From Distichodus sexfasciatus (taxonomy: Eukaryota; Chordata; Actinopteri; Characiformes; Distichodontidae), in assembly GCA_032718565.1 (NCBI GenBank), contig JAVGVS010000001.1:3358503-3422502 (forward strand): 64,000 bases of DNA, in the 5' to 3' direction. Positions 35,315 through 47,815 of this stretch are shown here, one piece after another. The notes under the pieces were generated by a model that worked only from the letters and a program-made list of their open reading frames with translations, did not search any database and was not told the DNA's origin. The position numbers and the translations under genes are program-made. Every line of letters begins with the position of its first letter. The first letter of the stretch is position 1.

Positions 35315-35490
35315 GTAGGGTTTTGGGGTCTTAGTGAGGAAAAATGTTTTAACAGAAAAGCTCTAGCATTAATTTGAAAAAAAAAAAAAAAACTTTGGTT
35401 ACTGGGATAAGTTGTGTTGTTTAGATATGATAATAATGGGCACCTCAGTACCTCAGAAAGATAGCAAGATGTGGCTCTGTGAGTGTACTA
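35315..35490 (-). repeat. Interspersed repeat family 3, eroded copy
   Basis: GGGTTTTGGGGTCTTAGTGA at one end and CCTCAGAAAGATAGCAAGAT at the other match the ends of the 29926-30210 repeat in reverse. A 16-bp A-run lies in the middle. Confidence 0.55.
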
Positions 35491-36899
35491 GTGTGTGTGT
35501 GTCAAGAGGAGCAGGGTTCCTAAAATAGTCTACTGAGGAGGGAGATGTGGATATGAGTGTTTTAAGTGCAGAACTGCTTTGTTATATGTCTTTTGTGTCA
35601 TTAGCTGTACTAAATCAATATTTTACAAAAGTTTTTCCCCTTTTCGTTTTATGGTTTTAAGTTCTTTAATAAAAAAAAATCATTAGACTTTGTGGGGGAA
35701 AGCATAATAAAAAAATCTCCAGAGGGAGGAGCTTTTTCATTTTACCTTGATCATCTAATGTGGGTTACATAGTCAAAGTTGTATGAAATGAGAAAAGACA
35801 ATCTGATGGAGGTTAATTACAATGACTGCACCTCAGTGTGTCTGTATTGTTACTATAGTAACCAACTGATGAGTTAATCACCAATGCAGATGGAGTTGTA
35901 GACATTTAGTGGTGAGTGAAAGGTTCTCTCATCAACCTCAAAGATCTTTAGAATAACGGGCTCCCAGATATTATTTTGCACGTGGAAGACAAGGTTTGCA
36001 GACCATTACAGATAATAGCACAACATGAAAAAGTATAGCAAAATGAACATTTTGCTTAATTAGCTGAGACTGATGTATGATTAAAGCAAAGTCAGGGGAA
36101 ACAAAAAGATGTCTGACTTGAAGATTAAGCGGCTTTAAAATGAAAAGCGCAAAGGAAATGGGTTTGGCACATGCTGCTATAATAAATGTGTAGAAACAGT
36201 AGATGTACTGATGTAGAGCTCCTGGTGTCAGCTTGTCCACCACACTGTGTACACTCTGTAGCAATTCTCCTGATGAATTATTGAGACCACACAAGGCTCT
36301 CTCGAGAAACTCAGTCAGAGAGATGGAGCAAAGCCCTACCGCATCCCTGCACCACAAACACCAACACACACTATACTGATTTGATTCTATGGCTTTCGAC
36401 AATGTACATGCATGAATAATGTTACTTTAAAATCGGCTCCGTTCTGCTAGTAGAGGTTGAAACAGGCTATTGACTATCAAAAGTAATAGTTAAAACCTCC
36501 AGCCCTGTCTTAGCAACTCACTACCTGAAAGAAAGGGGTTTATTCTTAATTCTGTTGTCTTTTACCCAATTACCCTGATAGTGTTCAAATTAATTTAATT
36601 GCCGATCTATATAAACTGGATGTATAGATGCAGAAGTGTGCAAAAAGTATAAGCTAATTAACTCAATGATTGAGAGAGGGGGAGAGAAAAAGAGAGAGAG
36701 AAATTCTCTTTGACTGAAATTCAGAGAGCTTAAGGGTATATGATTAACCAACTTCTCCATTCTGTGCAGAGTCCCAGGAGGGATTGGGAGTCTTATGTGT
36801 GTGTGAGGGAGTGTATTAGGAGTGCCATGAAGTGGAAGAACAAGCAAGGTTAATGAGTGAAAGTAAAAAGAGCAGAACTGACATTTGTTAAAAAAGGAG
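35491..36899. other. Intergenic DNA
   Basis: AT-rich; a GA run lies at 36668-36702. ORFs at 35971-36402 and 36590-36904 (minus) have no domain. Confidence 0.45.
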
Positions 36900-37220
36900 A
36901 GCACAAAGCGAGCTTGAGAAAAGCACTTTCTCTAGTCCTGTCACATCTGAAATAGATATCGCCTATTCTCTTTGATTCTACTCCCACATGACAGGTTTAG
37001 CTGCCGTCTCCCAACTTTAAGTAACAAAGAGAACATCGAGACGTTTTCACTTTACACACACTTTCTCCACTTTTTGACAGCCGAAGCTCTGTAGATGAAG
37101 CTGCATTAATTGTTTCCCTCAGATATTGTTGCAGTAATAGGAGAGGTTAGGGATAATTTTTGTAGGAAAACGATGTATTTTGCTTCAATGCAATTTCATT
37201 TTTTAATGAATTAATTATTT
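36900..37220. other. Candidate conserved non-coding element
   Basis: Complex repeat-free block with GCATTAATTGTTTCC and AACAAAGAGAA-type motifs. Inference. Confidence 0.3.
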
Positions 37221-37298
37221 TATATTAGGGCAGATAGGAGCTGGACTCTTTCCCAGTTGGCAAGATGAATATATGAGGCATACTGCGTTCTCAAGAAT

Positions 37299-37425
37299 CC
37301 ACACACACAGAGCCGCGCTTCCCCTGCCCTCCTACACACAGACATGTTCAGACACACACACACTGACTCACACGTAAACACACAGAGGCACACATTCACT
37401 GCTCTCCTACACACACACTTACACA
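37299..37425. repeat. CA-rich low-complexity stretch
   Basis: CACA blocks with interspersed variants; minus-strand cysteine-rich ORFs are its translation. Confidence 0.85.
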
Positions 37426-37689
37426 AATTCTAGATATTTAGCACTAGTTTTTATTTAAAAAAAAAAAAGTTCCAGTCTCTAGTATTTATCATTTCCTGAA
37501 GTGTCTCCTGTGTTTGCAATTTGATGGCAGAATTGGGCAACTGAGTTTTTTTTCTCCATTCCTTTAAGCATGATTATAGAGCACATCTTAGGGCAGCTTG
37601 TGTGTCAAACCGCATCTTAACCACGACTGACAGAATGTGTGCTGTGCAGCTCATCTCTGCCGGAGCAGAACTAAAATCTGGAAGTAATC

Positions 37690-38200
37690 AGCTAGTGGGG
37701 GAACATGAGAAATTCTCCAGAAAACACTTTAGCACGGCTGGAGCCCAGTGCTCCTCAAGATTGGATTCAGGTATCTAATCCCAGCCGGCAGCTGCCCTCC
37801 CCACCCCTCCCCTGCGGCCCTCTCCCTCCTGCTCTCTATCTCTCTCTCTCTCTCTTCCTCTCTCTCTCTTCTCTGCCATGGGTTGTTGCGGGTCTGTGGA
37901 GAACACAGACTCTCACACCTGCTGGGCGCTATAAATATAAGGAGGGAGGGAAAATCGCACTGGGTCTGCCATTGTTAGTTTGTGCCTCTCGCTGCTTCTC
38001 CATTGGCTGGTGTGTGTTGGGGCAGAGAACCTCGGGCACCCCAGACATCACCGTGCCAGGCTTCTAAATAGCTGTGATTGGCTAAGCTTCTCGACGAAAA
38101 ATGGAGGTGATGAAGAAGGGGAAAGCCTGTTGCACAATGTATGTTGCTGCTGCTGGCATTAGGCTATTATGCCACATGTCTGCTAATAAACCGCTGCTCC
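37690..38200. other. Candidate regulatory block with inverted CCAAT and TATA-like motifs
   Basis: Complex block interrupted by a CT run (37833-37874). It contains CTATAAATATAAGG at about 37930, and two inverted CCAAT boxes, CCATTGGCTGG (about 38000) and GATTGGCTAAG (about 38076). No transcript evidence. Confidence 0.35.
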
Positions 38201-40014
38201 ATCAGTCCTCTTGTGGAATGTTCCATTTTTGTCTGTTAACATAGAATGGAGTTTAATATTTGCAATAGTTCACATCATTCTCCTCTTCAAATCAAGATTT
38301 TTCACATATTCAGCCACAGTCGACTGGAATGACCTCGGCTAGCGCTAAAGGCCTGTCAGACTGGGCTTCTCCCGATCCTGTGAGCAATGCACATTAGTCA
38401 AATGCCATGACAAAAGCCCAGTCTGGACTCAGTTATTTCAAATTTGGCAGAATTAGAGTTAGGGTTAATGTTCGGGTTAGGTTTGGGGTTTAGGGTTAAA
38501 TAGAAGAGATCTTGCTCAGAGAACGCTGACACCAATTAGGCCAATGTAAGCTGCTATCTCTAGGTGCCCTGACACTGATATTTTTTCCCATTGCACTTTC
38601 ACTATATTGGCTGCATGTTAGTTCAGTAATGATTTGTTTAGATCATTCTGTGATGCTTTTCATTCAGCAAGTGATTTTATTCATGTTTCTGTGTATAGAG
38701 ATAATAAGTGAAACCATTAACACAAACACACATTGTAATACACATGTACACATATACGTATACAGCTACAGCCTGATGACATTGAAATTAATTTAATTGA
38801 CACACTAAAATTAGCTAATAAATTCACCTAAACCAACATCCAACCCCAACAATCACTTTACCCTCAGCAAAAAAAATATGAAGCTATATAAAATCCCCCT
38901 GATGTTATACTTGGACTGTACTCTCATGACACCTAAGGGAAAATGAGCCTCACTGGTCTTACTTTATTTAAGTAGATCTGCCTGAATACCATCAATGTCT
39001 ACTGACTGTCAGTATACTGGTCTCATTAATATCTGCTGAAAATCATTAGACTTATTTACTAACAGTCAACTGAAATTGAGAAGTTTTGGGGCTGTCTAAT
39101 TATGGTGAGACCAAAGAACTCTCTCCTTTGGTCTCTCCAGACTGTAGGCTTTCAGAATGAACTGATTGACAGTTTTATTTTTCTCATTTGCTCTACTAGC
39201 ACAGAGATCATTAAATTGACAAAGACAAGCACAACACTCCATATTCCTTAAGGCAAAAGTGGTGACATCCTGTCACCTCTACTAAACTTTCCTGTACATC
39301 CACATTAAGCCCCTTCTGAGAGAGATAGAGAGAGAATAAATCTTAAAAGGCACCTAGATGCCCAGCATTTTAAGTAAACTCAGCTTTTTTACAAAGCGAC
39401 TCCTTTTGTTAACTGAAATATCAATATGAAGTTCTTTGTTTGCTTCCACCAAGCTCTATCTTTAGCTGAGAGCAGACAGACTCTACCTGGGGATTTCTTT
39501 TTCAGTTTCTTCCTCACTTTGGTAAACTTTACTACTGCAAAAACTTGTGTTGTTGGATTGCTACTAAAATGTTACAGAAACTCTCCGAACACATTTTAGA
39601 TTTTTCAGTCGTTGCTTGAAGGCCAACAGATGATGGTCAATAGTGACCTCTAACAAAACAAGGTCTCCTCTAGAAGTATCTGTCCTATCCTGTCTGGATT
39701 TGAAGCTGAAATGTTTAATTTTTCAAGGTGATTGCTTAACCAACGCAGTTCTAACATTGCCTGAAAACAGTGATGCATTTTATGAATATGCCATAGCAAT
39801 GATGACTCATTGCTAAAACACTTACATTTCTTGCTGTGGAATTGTAAAATAGAACAATCATGAAAATGACATCAACGCACTATACAACGACTTGTGTTGT
39901 GGAGTGAGACACAACCTTAGGACCTGTCCACTTATGTTTTGCTGCCTGTCAGTCAATATTTCTGCCTGTCAGTCATGCGTGGACCCTAAAATTAATCCAG
40001 TCTATCACAGTATA
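38181..40014. other. Intergenic DNA with telomere-like hexamers
   Basis: 38456-38500 contains TTAGGGTTAATGTTCGGGTT and further TTAGGGTT units. The remainder is AT-rich without supported genes. Confidence 0.45.
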
Positions 40015-40465
40015 CACCAAACATCAATAAGATTATGACCACAAGTGAAGTGAATAACACTGATTACCTCATTACAATGGCACCTGCCCGTGATATTTTA
40101 GGCAGAAAGTGGACATTTTGTCCTTGAATCTGATGTGTTGGATGCATAAAAAATAGGCACGAATAAAAACTTTGACAAAGGCCAAATTATGATGGCTAGA
40201 CAGTTGGGTCAGAGCATCTCCAAAACTGCATTTCTTGTGTTCCCAGTCTTCAGTAATCAGGACTTACATAGGCGGCCATGGCTTGTGGCCAGATGCATGT
40301 GGTGAGCGAACCAATAGAAGATCTAATAGAAGATCTATCTTAGCTCAAATTGCTGAAAATGTAAATACTTGTTTTGATAGAAGGGTCCCAGAACACACAA
40401 TTCATCACAGCTTGTTCATCGCAGCTGTGTATGAGCTACATACAGTAGCTACAGACCTACTCAAT
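40015..40465 (+). mobile_element. Tc1/mariner-type DNA transposon fragment
   Basis: The 5' part of a fish Tc1-like element is recognisable at nucleotide level (AGTGAAGTGAATAACACTGA, AATTATGATGGCTAGACAG). In protein: LGQSISKTA in one frame, and RSNRRSILAQIAENVNTCFD with RRVPEHTIHHSL in the open frame at 40235-40516 (N-terminal helix-turn-helix region). The catalytic domain and 3' end are missing and the frame is broken between the two protein pieces, so it cannot move by itself. Confidence 0.85.
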
Positions 40466-40917
40466 ACTAAGCCAGTGGTCAAAATGTTTGAGAAGATTGG
40501 TGTATGTTTATTTTAAATATCGATTTGTTTAAGTTTAGTGTTGTTTCTCTCTTTGTATGTCCATATTTGGCATTGGGATTTGTTATTTGTTAACAGGTAC
40601 AGTTTCTAGCGGTCATGGTAAAATTGGTTTGACTTATATTTCTTAATGATGCAGGAGAAAAATGGCATTAAAAAGACAATAAAAGGACAATTTCAACAAT
40701 GAACTTCATTAAAAACAGAAGCACTTATCTACAGCACAAAGATACTCCACATAAGGTGAGCCTGTTGTTGGATTGGTTTTACTCCCTCCATCTTTGTTAA
40801 CATTAAAAACAGAACATTGTATTAATCGCAGAATTTCATATATTATTAAGATCTTAATAATATATTTTAATTAATTAAATTTACTTTTAATTTAATTTTG
40901 GCCTCATCAACTATATG

Positions 40918-41078
40918 TTAGTGTAATGTGAGGCAGGGCAGTGTGTTAAGTGTGCATTGGCATAATTTGCGTCTGTGCTGTTGGTGGTTCAGTGTGTGTT
41001 AGTGTACTGTGCGACAGTGTAGTGTGAACTGGAGCATTGTGTAGAGGTGCAGAGTGTGGTGTTGTAATGTGTCGTGGT
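40918..41078. repeat. TG-rich degenerate minisatellite, left half
   Basis: Units like GTGTAATGTG...GGTGCAG repeat irregularly. The array resumes at 41725 after a transposon. Confidence 0.75.
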
Positions 41079-41716
41079 CAGTGTTGGGAAGCTTACTTTT
41101 AAAATGTATTCCACTACGGATTACAGAATACATGCCCCAAAATGTAGTTTGTAATGTATTCTGTTAAGTTACTCAATGTGAGTAACATATTCTGAATACT
41201 TTGGATTACTTAATATATTGTCATGCTTTTTACAACTACATGAATGTAGCAATCACATCCTGCAAATTCTTGTTTGTTTTTCTCTACCAATTGGCTGTTA
41301 AGCCCAAATCTCCCTGAATAGACAATATCTTTACTTTAAAGGAGCAAACACGAAATTTCCGAGTAAGAAATGCATTCCTGCCTGGGCACTGCTGGCTCTG
41401 TTGTGCTGGCTCCGGGTCCATTGTGTAACTGACACCACCAACATTAACAGGACGCTTACATTAGAGCCTCTTATTGCGTGTTTTGTTTGGGTTTCCGGCA
41501 ATGCGTGGAATTACCAAAATTAGAGAGGAGATAGAGAGGGGATAGTCTAACATATGAAACAGGAAAAGACCACTGTGTAATCCATTTATTTCAACAAAGT
41601 AACTGTATTCTAATTATCACCTATTTAAACGGCAACTGTAACGGAATACAGTTACTCATATTTTGTATTCTAAATACGTAACACCGGTACATGTATTCCG
41701 TTACTCCCCAACACTG
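41079..41716. mobile_element. Non-autonomous hAT-type element with 8-bp duplication
   Basis: Terminal inverted repeats CAGTGTTGGGAAG... and ...CTCCCCAACACTG, extended by GTATTCC/GGAATAC and GTTACT/AGTAAC pairs. It is flanked by a perfect 8-bp duplication GTCGTGGT at 41071-41078 and 41717-41724, the size hAT transposases make. At 638 bp with no transposase ORF, it is a MITE-like derivative. Confidence 0.92.
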
Positions 41717-41724
41717 GTCGTGGT

Positions 41725-41960
41725 GCAGTATGTGCGAGTGTAATGTGTGACAGTGCAGGGAGTTGTAATTTGTCGGGGTTTAGAGAATGTAAGTTTGATG
41801 TGTGGTGGAGCAGTACGTGTTAGAGTAATGTGGTGATGTTGGTGTAATGTTTGATGGTGCACTGTGTATATTATTGCAATGTGTGGTGGTTCAGTATGTA
41901 TTAGGGATCATGTTGTGTGTCTGTGTTGTGTGTGTGTTAATGTAATGTGTGGCATGCCAC
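41725..41960. repeat. TG-rich degenerate minisatellite, right half
   Basis: Continuation of the 40918-41078 array: GTGTAATGTGTG, GGTGTAATGTTTGATGGTGC, GCAATGTGTGGTGGTTCAG. Confidence 0.75.
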
Positions 41961-42120
41961 TGTGGCTTGCTGCATCTCTGTGTTCACTTGATTGTCAGTC
42001 TCTTGGAGTGAAAGCGGATTACTGTCACTTTCAGGGAGGCTTTGAGTAGTGCGTGAAGATCACTACAGAGACACGGCCACTCTTCAAACCCCACTTCTGC
42101 CTCTGATGAGGGAACTAGAG

Positions 42121-42280
42121 GACACACACCCAGACACCCACCCACACATACACACACACACACCCCTATACACAGACACATGCTTGGTGTAGTGGTTGGT
42201 CTCAATAAAATATATACACACACATTCACATGCACACATGCACAAACCCACACCCACAACACACACATACACTCTCAGAG
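42121..42280. repeat. CA-rich low-complexity stretch
   Basis: CA blocks with CCCA variants. Confidence 0.85.
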
Positions 42281-42404
42281 CCATTAAATGCCATCAGACA
42301 GGGTGTTAAGTGAGTGTGTGCTAATCACATGCGGCTGGCATACAGGGTTGACTGTCTTTCTGTTTAGAGACATGCTGCTGGTGCAGTGTTACTGCCAAGC
42401 CCCA

Positions 42405-42408
<4 letters not shown>

Positions 42409-42439
<31 letters not shown>
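42409..42439. repeat. CT microsatellite
   Basis: Perfect CT run. Confidence 0.95.
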
Positions 42440-42442
<3 letters not shown>

Positions 42443-42537
42443 CCCCTCATTCCTGATTTTCCCAAGAGACACCCTGCTGAGAAAACGACAGGGCAGCAAA
42501 AATGTACAAAACCAGCTCTCAGGCTCAAGCTTCACTG

Positions 42538-42610
42538 CCTCTCTCTCTCTCTCTCTCCATCTCTTCCCCTCTCTTTCTCGCCCTCTCTCCATCTCTCCCT
42601 CTCTCTCTCA
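42538..42610. repeat. CT-rich microsatellite
   Basis: CT runs with CCAT and CCCT interruptions. Confidence 0.95.
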
Positions 42611-42839
42611 GATCAACAGGAAGAAATCATGAATTCCACACCATATGGAATCTAAACAATGATAATTGTTAATTGCATCTATCACACATCAATAACCAAG
42701 ACTTTTCTTTATGTCTATAGGAAATTGCATATAGATTTAGTTCCCCTCCTTCAGTCCCCTATTTAAGCAATTACATATGTGAGTAAGACATGAAACTGAT
42801 CATGTTAAATGAATGATCACTGATTATGATTTAAATGCA

Positions 42840-43160
42840 GTCTGAAAGAAACAGCACAATGTCGGTCCACATCCACCAGGTTAAGGGAAAAACACTGGGA
42901 ATCATCGATGAAATTAGAATGGAACATTCCTCTTTTTCAGGCAATTCACATATTGCCTTGAATTAAACACAAGACATGAAGGCTCCTATTCAGATGATCC
43001 CCGACACTAATTTGCTGTATTAATATCCAGGCACATTCATGTGGCCACGCTTCCTTTCTCGACTGGCAGCTCAACAGAAGATTTTGGAAGCGCTCCAGGG
43101 CCCCATTCATCACCTAAATCAAATTTCATTGTCCTCCATTGTTAGTGGAAGATGTTTGGT
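42840..43160. other. Candidate conserved non-coding element
   Basis: About 320 bp of repeat-free, balanced sequence with GAATTAAAC, CACTAATTTGC, TATTAATATCC and CCATTGTTAG (SOX-type) motifs and no ORF of note. Inference; one of the strongest by eye. Confidence 0.45.
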
Positions 43161-43909
43161 TTTTGTTTACTACCCCTAATTACAGTGTGTATGAACATGA
43201 CTGTGAATGCAGACAACACAGATTGATGTAGACAAGGTGTGATGCTGACATACAGGTTATTATCTTTGTCACCCAGAGAATGAACTGAACAGTCTTTACT
43301 GAAGAACAGCTTGTACGGGTCACTGCAGATAAAATAATTTGCGAATTGAACAGTTCGAAGGATCAGTCACAGATACATCACAGGGTTTAACTTTAGATAT
43401 CAGCCTTTGGAGGGCAGCTCAAGTGAAGCTTTATACGTTTCCAAAGATGAGGATTGGCTTTCAAAGCTCAGTCTTGCTGTCAACAAGACAAGAGGTGAAT
43501 CACGCCAATAAATATGTATAAGAGTTGGGACTCCAGCCCTCTGTGAGGTCATTGGGCCACTTGTTTCTCTGTAGTCTTTTTGACAGCTTACTACATATGG
43601 CAAAGCTATTTATAGTGGCCACAGCAGTCACCAGACAAACAGTAGGACTTGCATTAGGAAGAATATTAATCACTCTTTCCCAGTTAATATATATAAAACA
43701 CTTTAACTTAGACTTAATCCAATATTCAGACCTTCAAATCATCACACAATTTGAACTAAGAACTGCATAGAAAAGGTTTTTGGTTGCCTTGATATACCAC
43801 TAGCCCTTTTAATATTAATTCCCAACAGATATCAATTAGTAATTTAATCAATGGAAACCATCTCAAGCATACAAACATTCATATATTAGTCAATTTTCAT
43901 TTTCTTAAA
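43161..43909. other. Intergenic DNA
   Basis: No gene or repeat supported. Confidence 0.45.
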
Positions 43910-44120
43910 GTGAGTGAGTGATTATTTGTCATTGTAAACACACCACAGCGAAATGTGACCTCTCAATTTAACCCATCCGTGAAGGAGCAGCGGGCAGCTA
44001 ACAAGCACCCGGGAAGCAGTGCTTGGGGATGGTAACTTGCTCATGAGTACCTCAGTGGTAACTTTACTGGATTCAAACCTGCGACCTTCTGAACACCCTA
44101 CCATTATGACACCAACTGCC
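43910..44120 (-). mobile_element. SINE family 2, near full length
   Basis: On the minus strand: tRNA-like head with a reversed B-box (GGATTCAAACC in + orientation at about 44069), body with GGAAGCAGTGCTTGGGGA, and a tail of CTCACTCACTTT type. The same family occurs at 63050-63233 and as fragments at 9985-10085 and 21236-21360. No clean target-site duplication was found. Confidence 0.8.
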
Positions 44121-44461
44121 AACTTAAGTCGTCTTAAAACAAGAACACAGGAAATTCATGATCATGCATTAGCTATGTTAACAACATACATTGCCTGAAT
44201 ACGATTCAGAATATAATTATGCTCCACTGTTTGAATAGATTTGAAAGACACAACCTTGTTTAACCTTGTCAGAACATCAGAACTAACAGGAAAGTAAAAT
44301 TTCATATTAAATAAATAAATAAATAAATAATACCTACAGGGCACCTGCCAGAAACACATGAAATGCCCTAATTAAACAGCACTTTGCAACATCTCAACCT
44401 GTTAAGAATACTGCATCCTGACATGACAAACATTTTTACCTCTATGTTTATTTCTAGCCTC

Positions 44462-44835
<374 letters not shown>

Positions 44836-45169
44836 ATAGAGACTGTTGTTACTGCATTCAGGTAATGTACTGGCCAAAAATAGTGCTTCTATCTGCAATA
44901 TACAGTATATTTTAAATGCTCTTCAAATAAAAATAACAATGAATTTAAGGAAAAAATCTGTTAACAATCAGCTAAATTAATTGGTTGCCTGCATCTGTTG
45001 GTTTCAGCATTAACAAAGCAGTGTGATAGATTACATGTTAGGTTGTAGAAAAACAAGATTGCCATATATGCAGTCTTTTCTCATGTTTGGTGTTGATTGG
45101 TCTGTTGATATATATTTTCTGTAGGCTGTTATGTGCTGCCTATAGTTCAGGGTTTCAGGCATGTCATTT

Positions 45170-45540
45170 TCCTCAGCATCGCTCTTAGCGTGGCAATTTA
45201 TAAAAGCGGGTGTGCCATTGAACCGCCCCTCAAAAGCTGAAGTGTCCTCGTACCGCTGACATCAAGGTCCACTGTGCCCACCCTCTTCTCACGCCCCCAC
45301 TCTCCCCCTCCTCATTATGACTGGTGATCGTACCTGCGATTGTTTTCCTTCTCAATGCCTTTCCTCCTCCTCCCTTTCCCTCTCTATGGAAAACAATAAT
45401 GGCAGAACAGATTGTGGGTAAAGCTGGATTCTTTCAGGACGTTCTGGACCACTCGAGCCCTTTGGAACAAGGTGAAACGTCCACCAGCCGTGTCATGAGA
45501 CATTTATTATAAGCGGCTAGAGGAAAGCATTACAAGTGTT
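45170..45540. other. Candidate conserved non-coding element
   Basis: Repeat-free, balanced sequence containing TTTATAAAAGCGG (45197), GGAAAACAATAATGG (SOX-type) and CATTTATTATAAGC (HOX/CDX-type). No coding signal. Inference. Confidence 0.4.
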
Positions 45541-45715
45541 CGATTTGAAGTTGTGACAGTTCAAGGGAACACAGGACTGTTAACATATTCAAAATGGGCC
45601 ATGGCAAGGTCAGTTCTCCAATCGCTCTCCTTTCCCATACTGCCATGCAGCCAGGCGGGCAGCAGTGGCGCATTTCATCTGGGTCCACCATCCTCCCACC
45701 TGAGAAAGTGAGGTG

Positions 45716-45748
<33 letters not shown>

Positions 45749-45780
45749 CTTCTTCCTCTCTCTCTATTTCTCTCTTTCCA
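45716..45780. repeat. CT microsatellite
   Basis: CT run continuing into CTTCTTCCTCT variants. Confidence 0.95.
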
Positions 45781-45796
45781 CTCATCTGGACCACCA

Positions 45797-45829
45797 CTCC
45801 CAAGCCCAAGAAGACATCCCTATAACTGG
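45797..45829 (+). repeat. Local duplication, copy 1
   Basis: CTCCCAAGCCCAAGAAGACA followed by TCCCTATAACTGG; near-identical to 46998-47030 (3 differences in about 33 bases). Confidence 0.75.
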
Positions 45830-45959
45830 CGGAGCTCAAATAAATCTACACCGGCTACCCCATGTCCACATCAAAGCCTGCCGATTTACCCTCTTTTTTC
45901 TTCATCTTTCTTCGCCCTCAATCCCTCGCTCTTCCCCTCCTCTCTCTATATCTATCTAA

Positions 45960-46330
45960 GCGTGGAACAGTTGATCTCGGGCCGTAATGCGTACAGCGTT
46001 CTCTATATATTGAGAGCTAATATTGGCTTTGGCTGGTGCTGATTGACCTGCATTCTGGAGCGCTCCCTCCCCGGGCCAGTCCCACCTGGGGCAGGCTGCT
46101 GTCAGGGTGGACGGTGGCCACGCTGGATTGATGACAGCCATTCACTGATGAAGCTGTATTCATCATTCCTGTCCAGAGCTGCACTGGCCAGATGGACCAT
46201 GACCATCCATCCGCTGTCAGGGACACATCTGTTCCTGCTGTTGCTTAGAGTACTAACAAGTCGCTCGCTCCCCCAAAGCCAGCCAGTGTCAGAGATAGAG
46301 GGAGGGAGGGAGAGAGAGAGAGAGCTCTAA
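45960..46330. other. Candidate conserved non-coding element, GC-balanced
   Basis: Complex block with repeated GGCCA-type and GATGACAGCC motifs and CATTCATC/TGATGAA, ending in a GA run (46299-46324). ORFs on both strands have no domain. Inference. Confidence 0.4.
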
Positions 46331-47430
46331 GGAGCTGAATCTGTTTAGCATGATTAAAGCCCTGTTCTAATATACATTCATTTAGCTATGAATAATATGA
46401 AGCTTAGTACTCAGTAAAGAAATAAACACCGCTCTTCCTTGCTAGATTTAAAAAAGGGATCTGGAGGTAGCAAATGAAATCATGAAATAACACGGTTTGC
46501 GGCCAATTATCCCACAACCCACTTTCGACAGAGTGGCGATTAGCAGACCAACAGCAACATTTTGTCAAGTGGAGTCACAAGTGCCCAGTGTCAACATCAG
46601 ATCTCACTAACAAATGCTCTGCCCTCAAGCAAAAAAAGACAAAAACTGGTAAAGCTACAGAGATTTAAGAAGGTTTCATACGTCTTTACAAGATATGAAG
46701 TTACAAGGTTTTTATGACTTTTTAATGTTTAACAGTAGACACATTGTAATAACTGACTATATATTTATCTTCCACCAGAGGCCTGTTAAAGGCTGCTTTT
46801 GTTTTTTTGAACTACATTGTGTAGAATACACCAACAGAAAAGAATAAGCCCCTGCAGCCCTCTTATGATGACACATTGTGTAGATTTTCAGCAGTTTAAT
46901 CCACATTTATGCAGCTGAACCACTATAAAGATGTAGCATGTATAGTGAACAAACCATATATCCTTTGCATATATCTCTCCACTTTTCTGGAATGCATCTC
47001 CCAAGCCCAAGAGGATGTCCCTATAACTGGTCCATATAACAGATTATTTTATTAATTAATTTTAAGTTAAAAATAAAATAGTCTGAATATTGTTGCTAAC
47101 CAAACTAATAAAGAAACAATATTTCTTTGTAAAATAATTAGCTGCTTAACTTATAGTGTATTGTATTGGCTTTTTATTGGTATTATAAGTTTGTCCTAAT
47201 AGTTTCTCCCTAATATGGTCTTAAATTGTTGGAATTTGTTTTGCATAGTTTCAAAATCTATTGGATTATGGCAGCACTGTGAAAATGTGAATCAGATTCA
47301 GCTTTCTGAAACAGACCAGAAGAGCAAACCTATGTTATTTGGCACTGCACCAATCATTGTTGAGTTGTGTTTTCATAATCCCACCCATGTCGACTAGTGG
47401 AGTATGTGAATTTCTGTCACTGCCTTCAAG
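46331..47430. other. AT-rich intergenic DNA
   Basis: No supported gene. Contains the second copy of the local duplication (46998-47030). Confidence 0.45.
46998..47030 (+). repeat. Local duplication, copy 2
   Basis: CTCCCAAGCCCAAGAGGATG then TCCCTATAACTGG. Flanks outside the 33 bases differ from copy 1 except for CCAC-TCTGGA just upstream. Confidence 0.75.
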
Positions 47431-47431
47431 A

Positions 47432-47470
47432 AAAATGTACACTGAAAATGTACACTGAAAATGTACACGT
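47432..47470. repeat. 13-bp tandem repeat, about three units
   Basis: AAAATGTACACTG repeated. Confidence 0.9.
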
Positions 47471-47815
47471 TTTAGCTAGTTGTAGCTGAGAGAAACAAAT
47501 AAAATGCTGTGTGACCTTCCCTCTGACCATCACTTAATCTGTCATCATCCAGATGTTTGCTATGATGCTTTAATGGCTTGAGCAATCTGCTGATAAACAT
47601 TGCTATTTAAATAACTTTCAAGTTCAAGATTTTGCTGCTTCACACATGAGACAGCCAAAAATTGTAACCAAGCTCATCATCATTTAATGTAGATTAAAAT
47701 TTTAATTTGGACATTTTGGCATAAAAAATTATATTGTTTGAGTGAAAATGTATTTCTTCTTTAAGAAAACTGGGGGAAGTTTGCTTTTTGTCAATTAGGC
47801 TTCTGTACTGTAAAT

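Noticed and set aside
38456..38500. Interstitial telomere array
   Set aside because: Only a few imperfect TTAGGG-like units; too short and degenerate to call.
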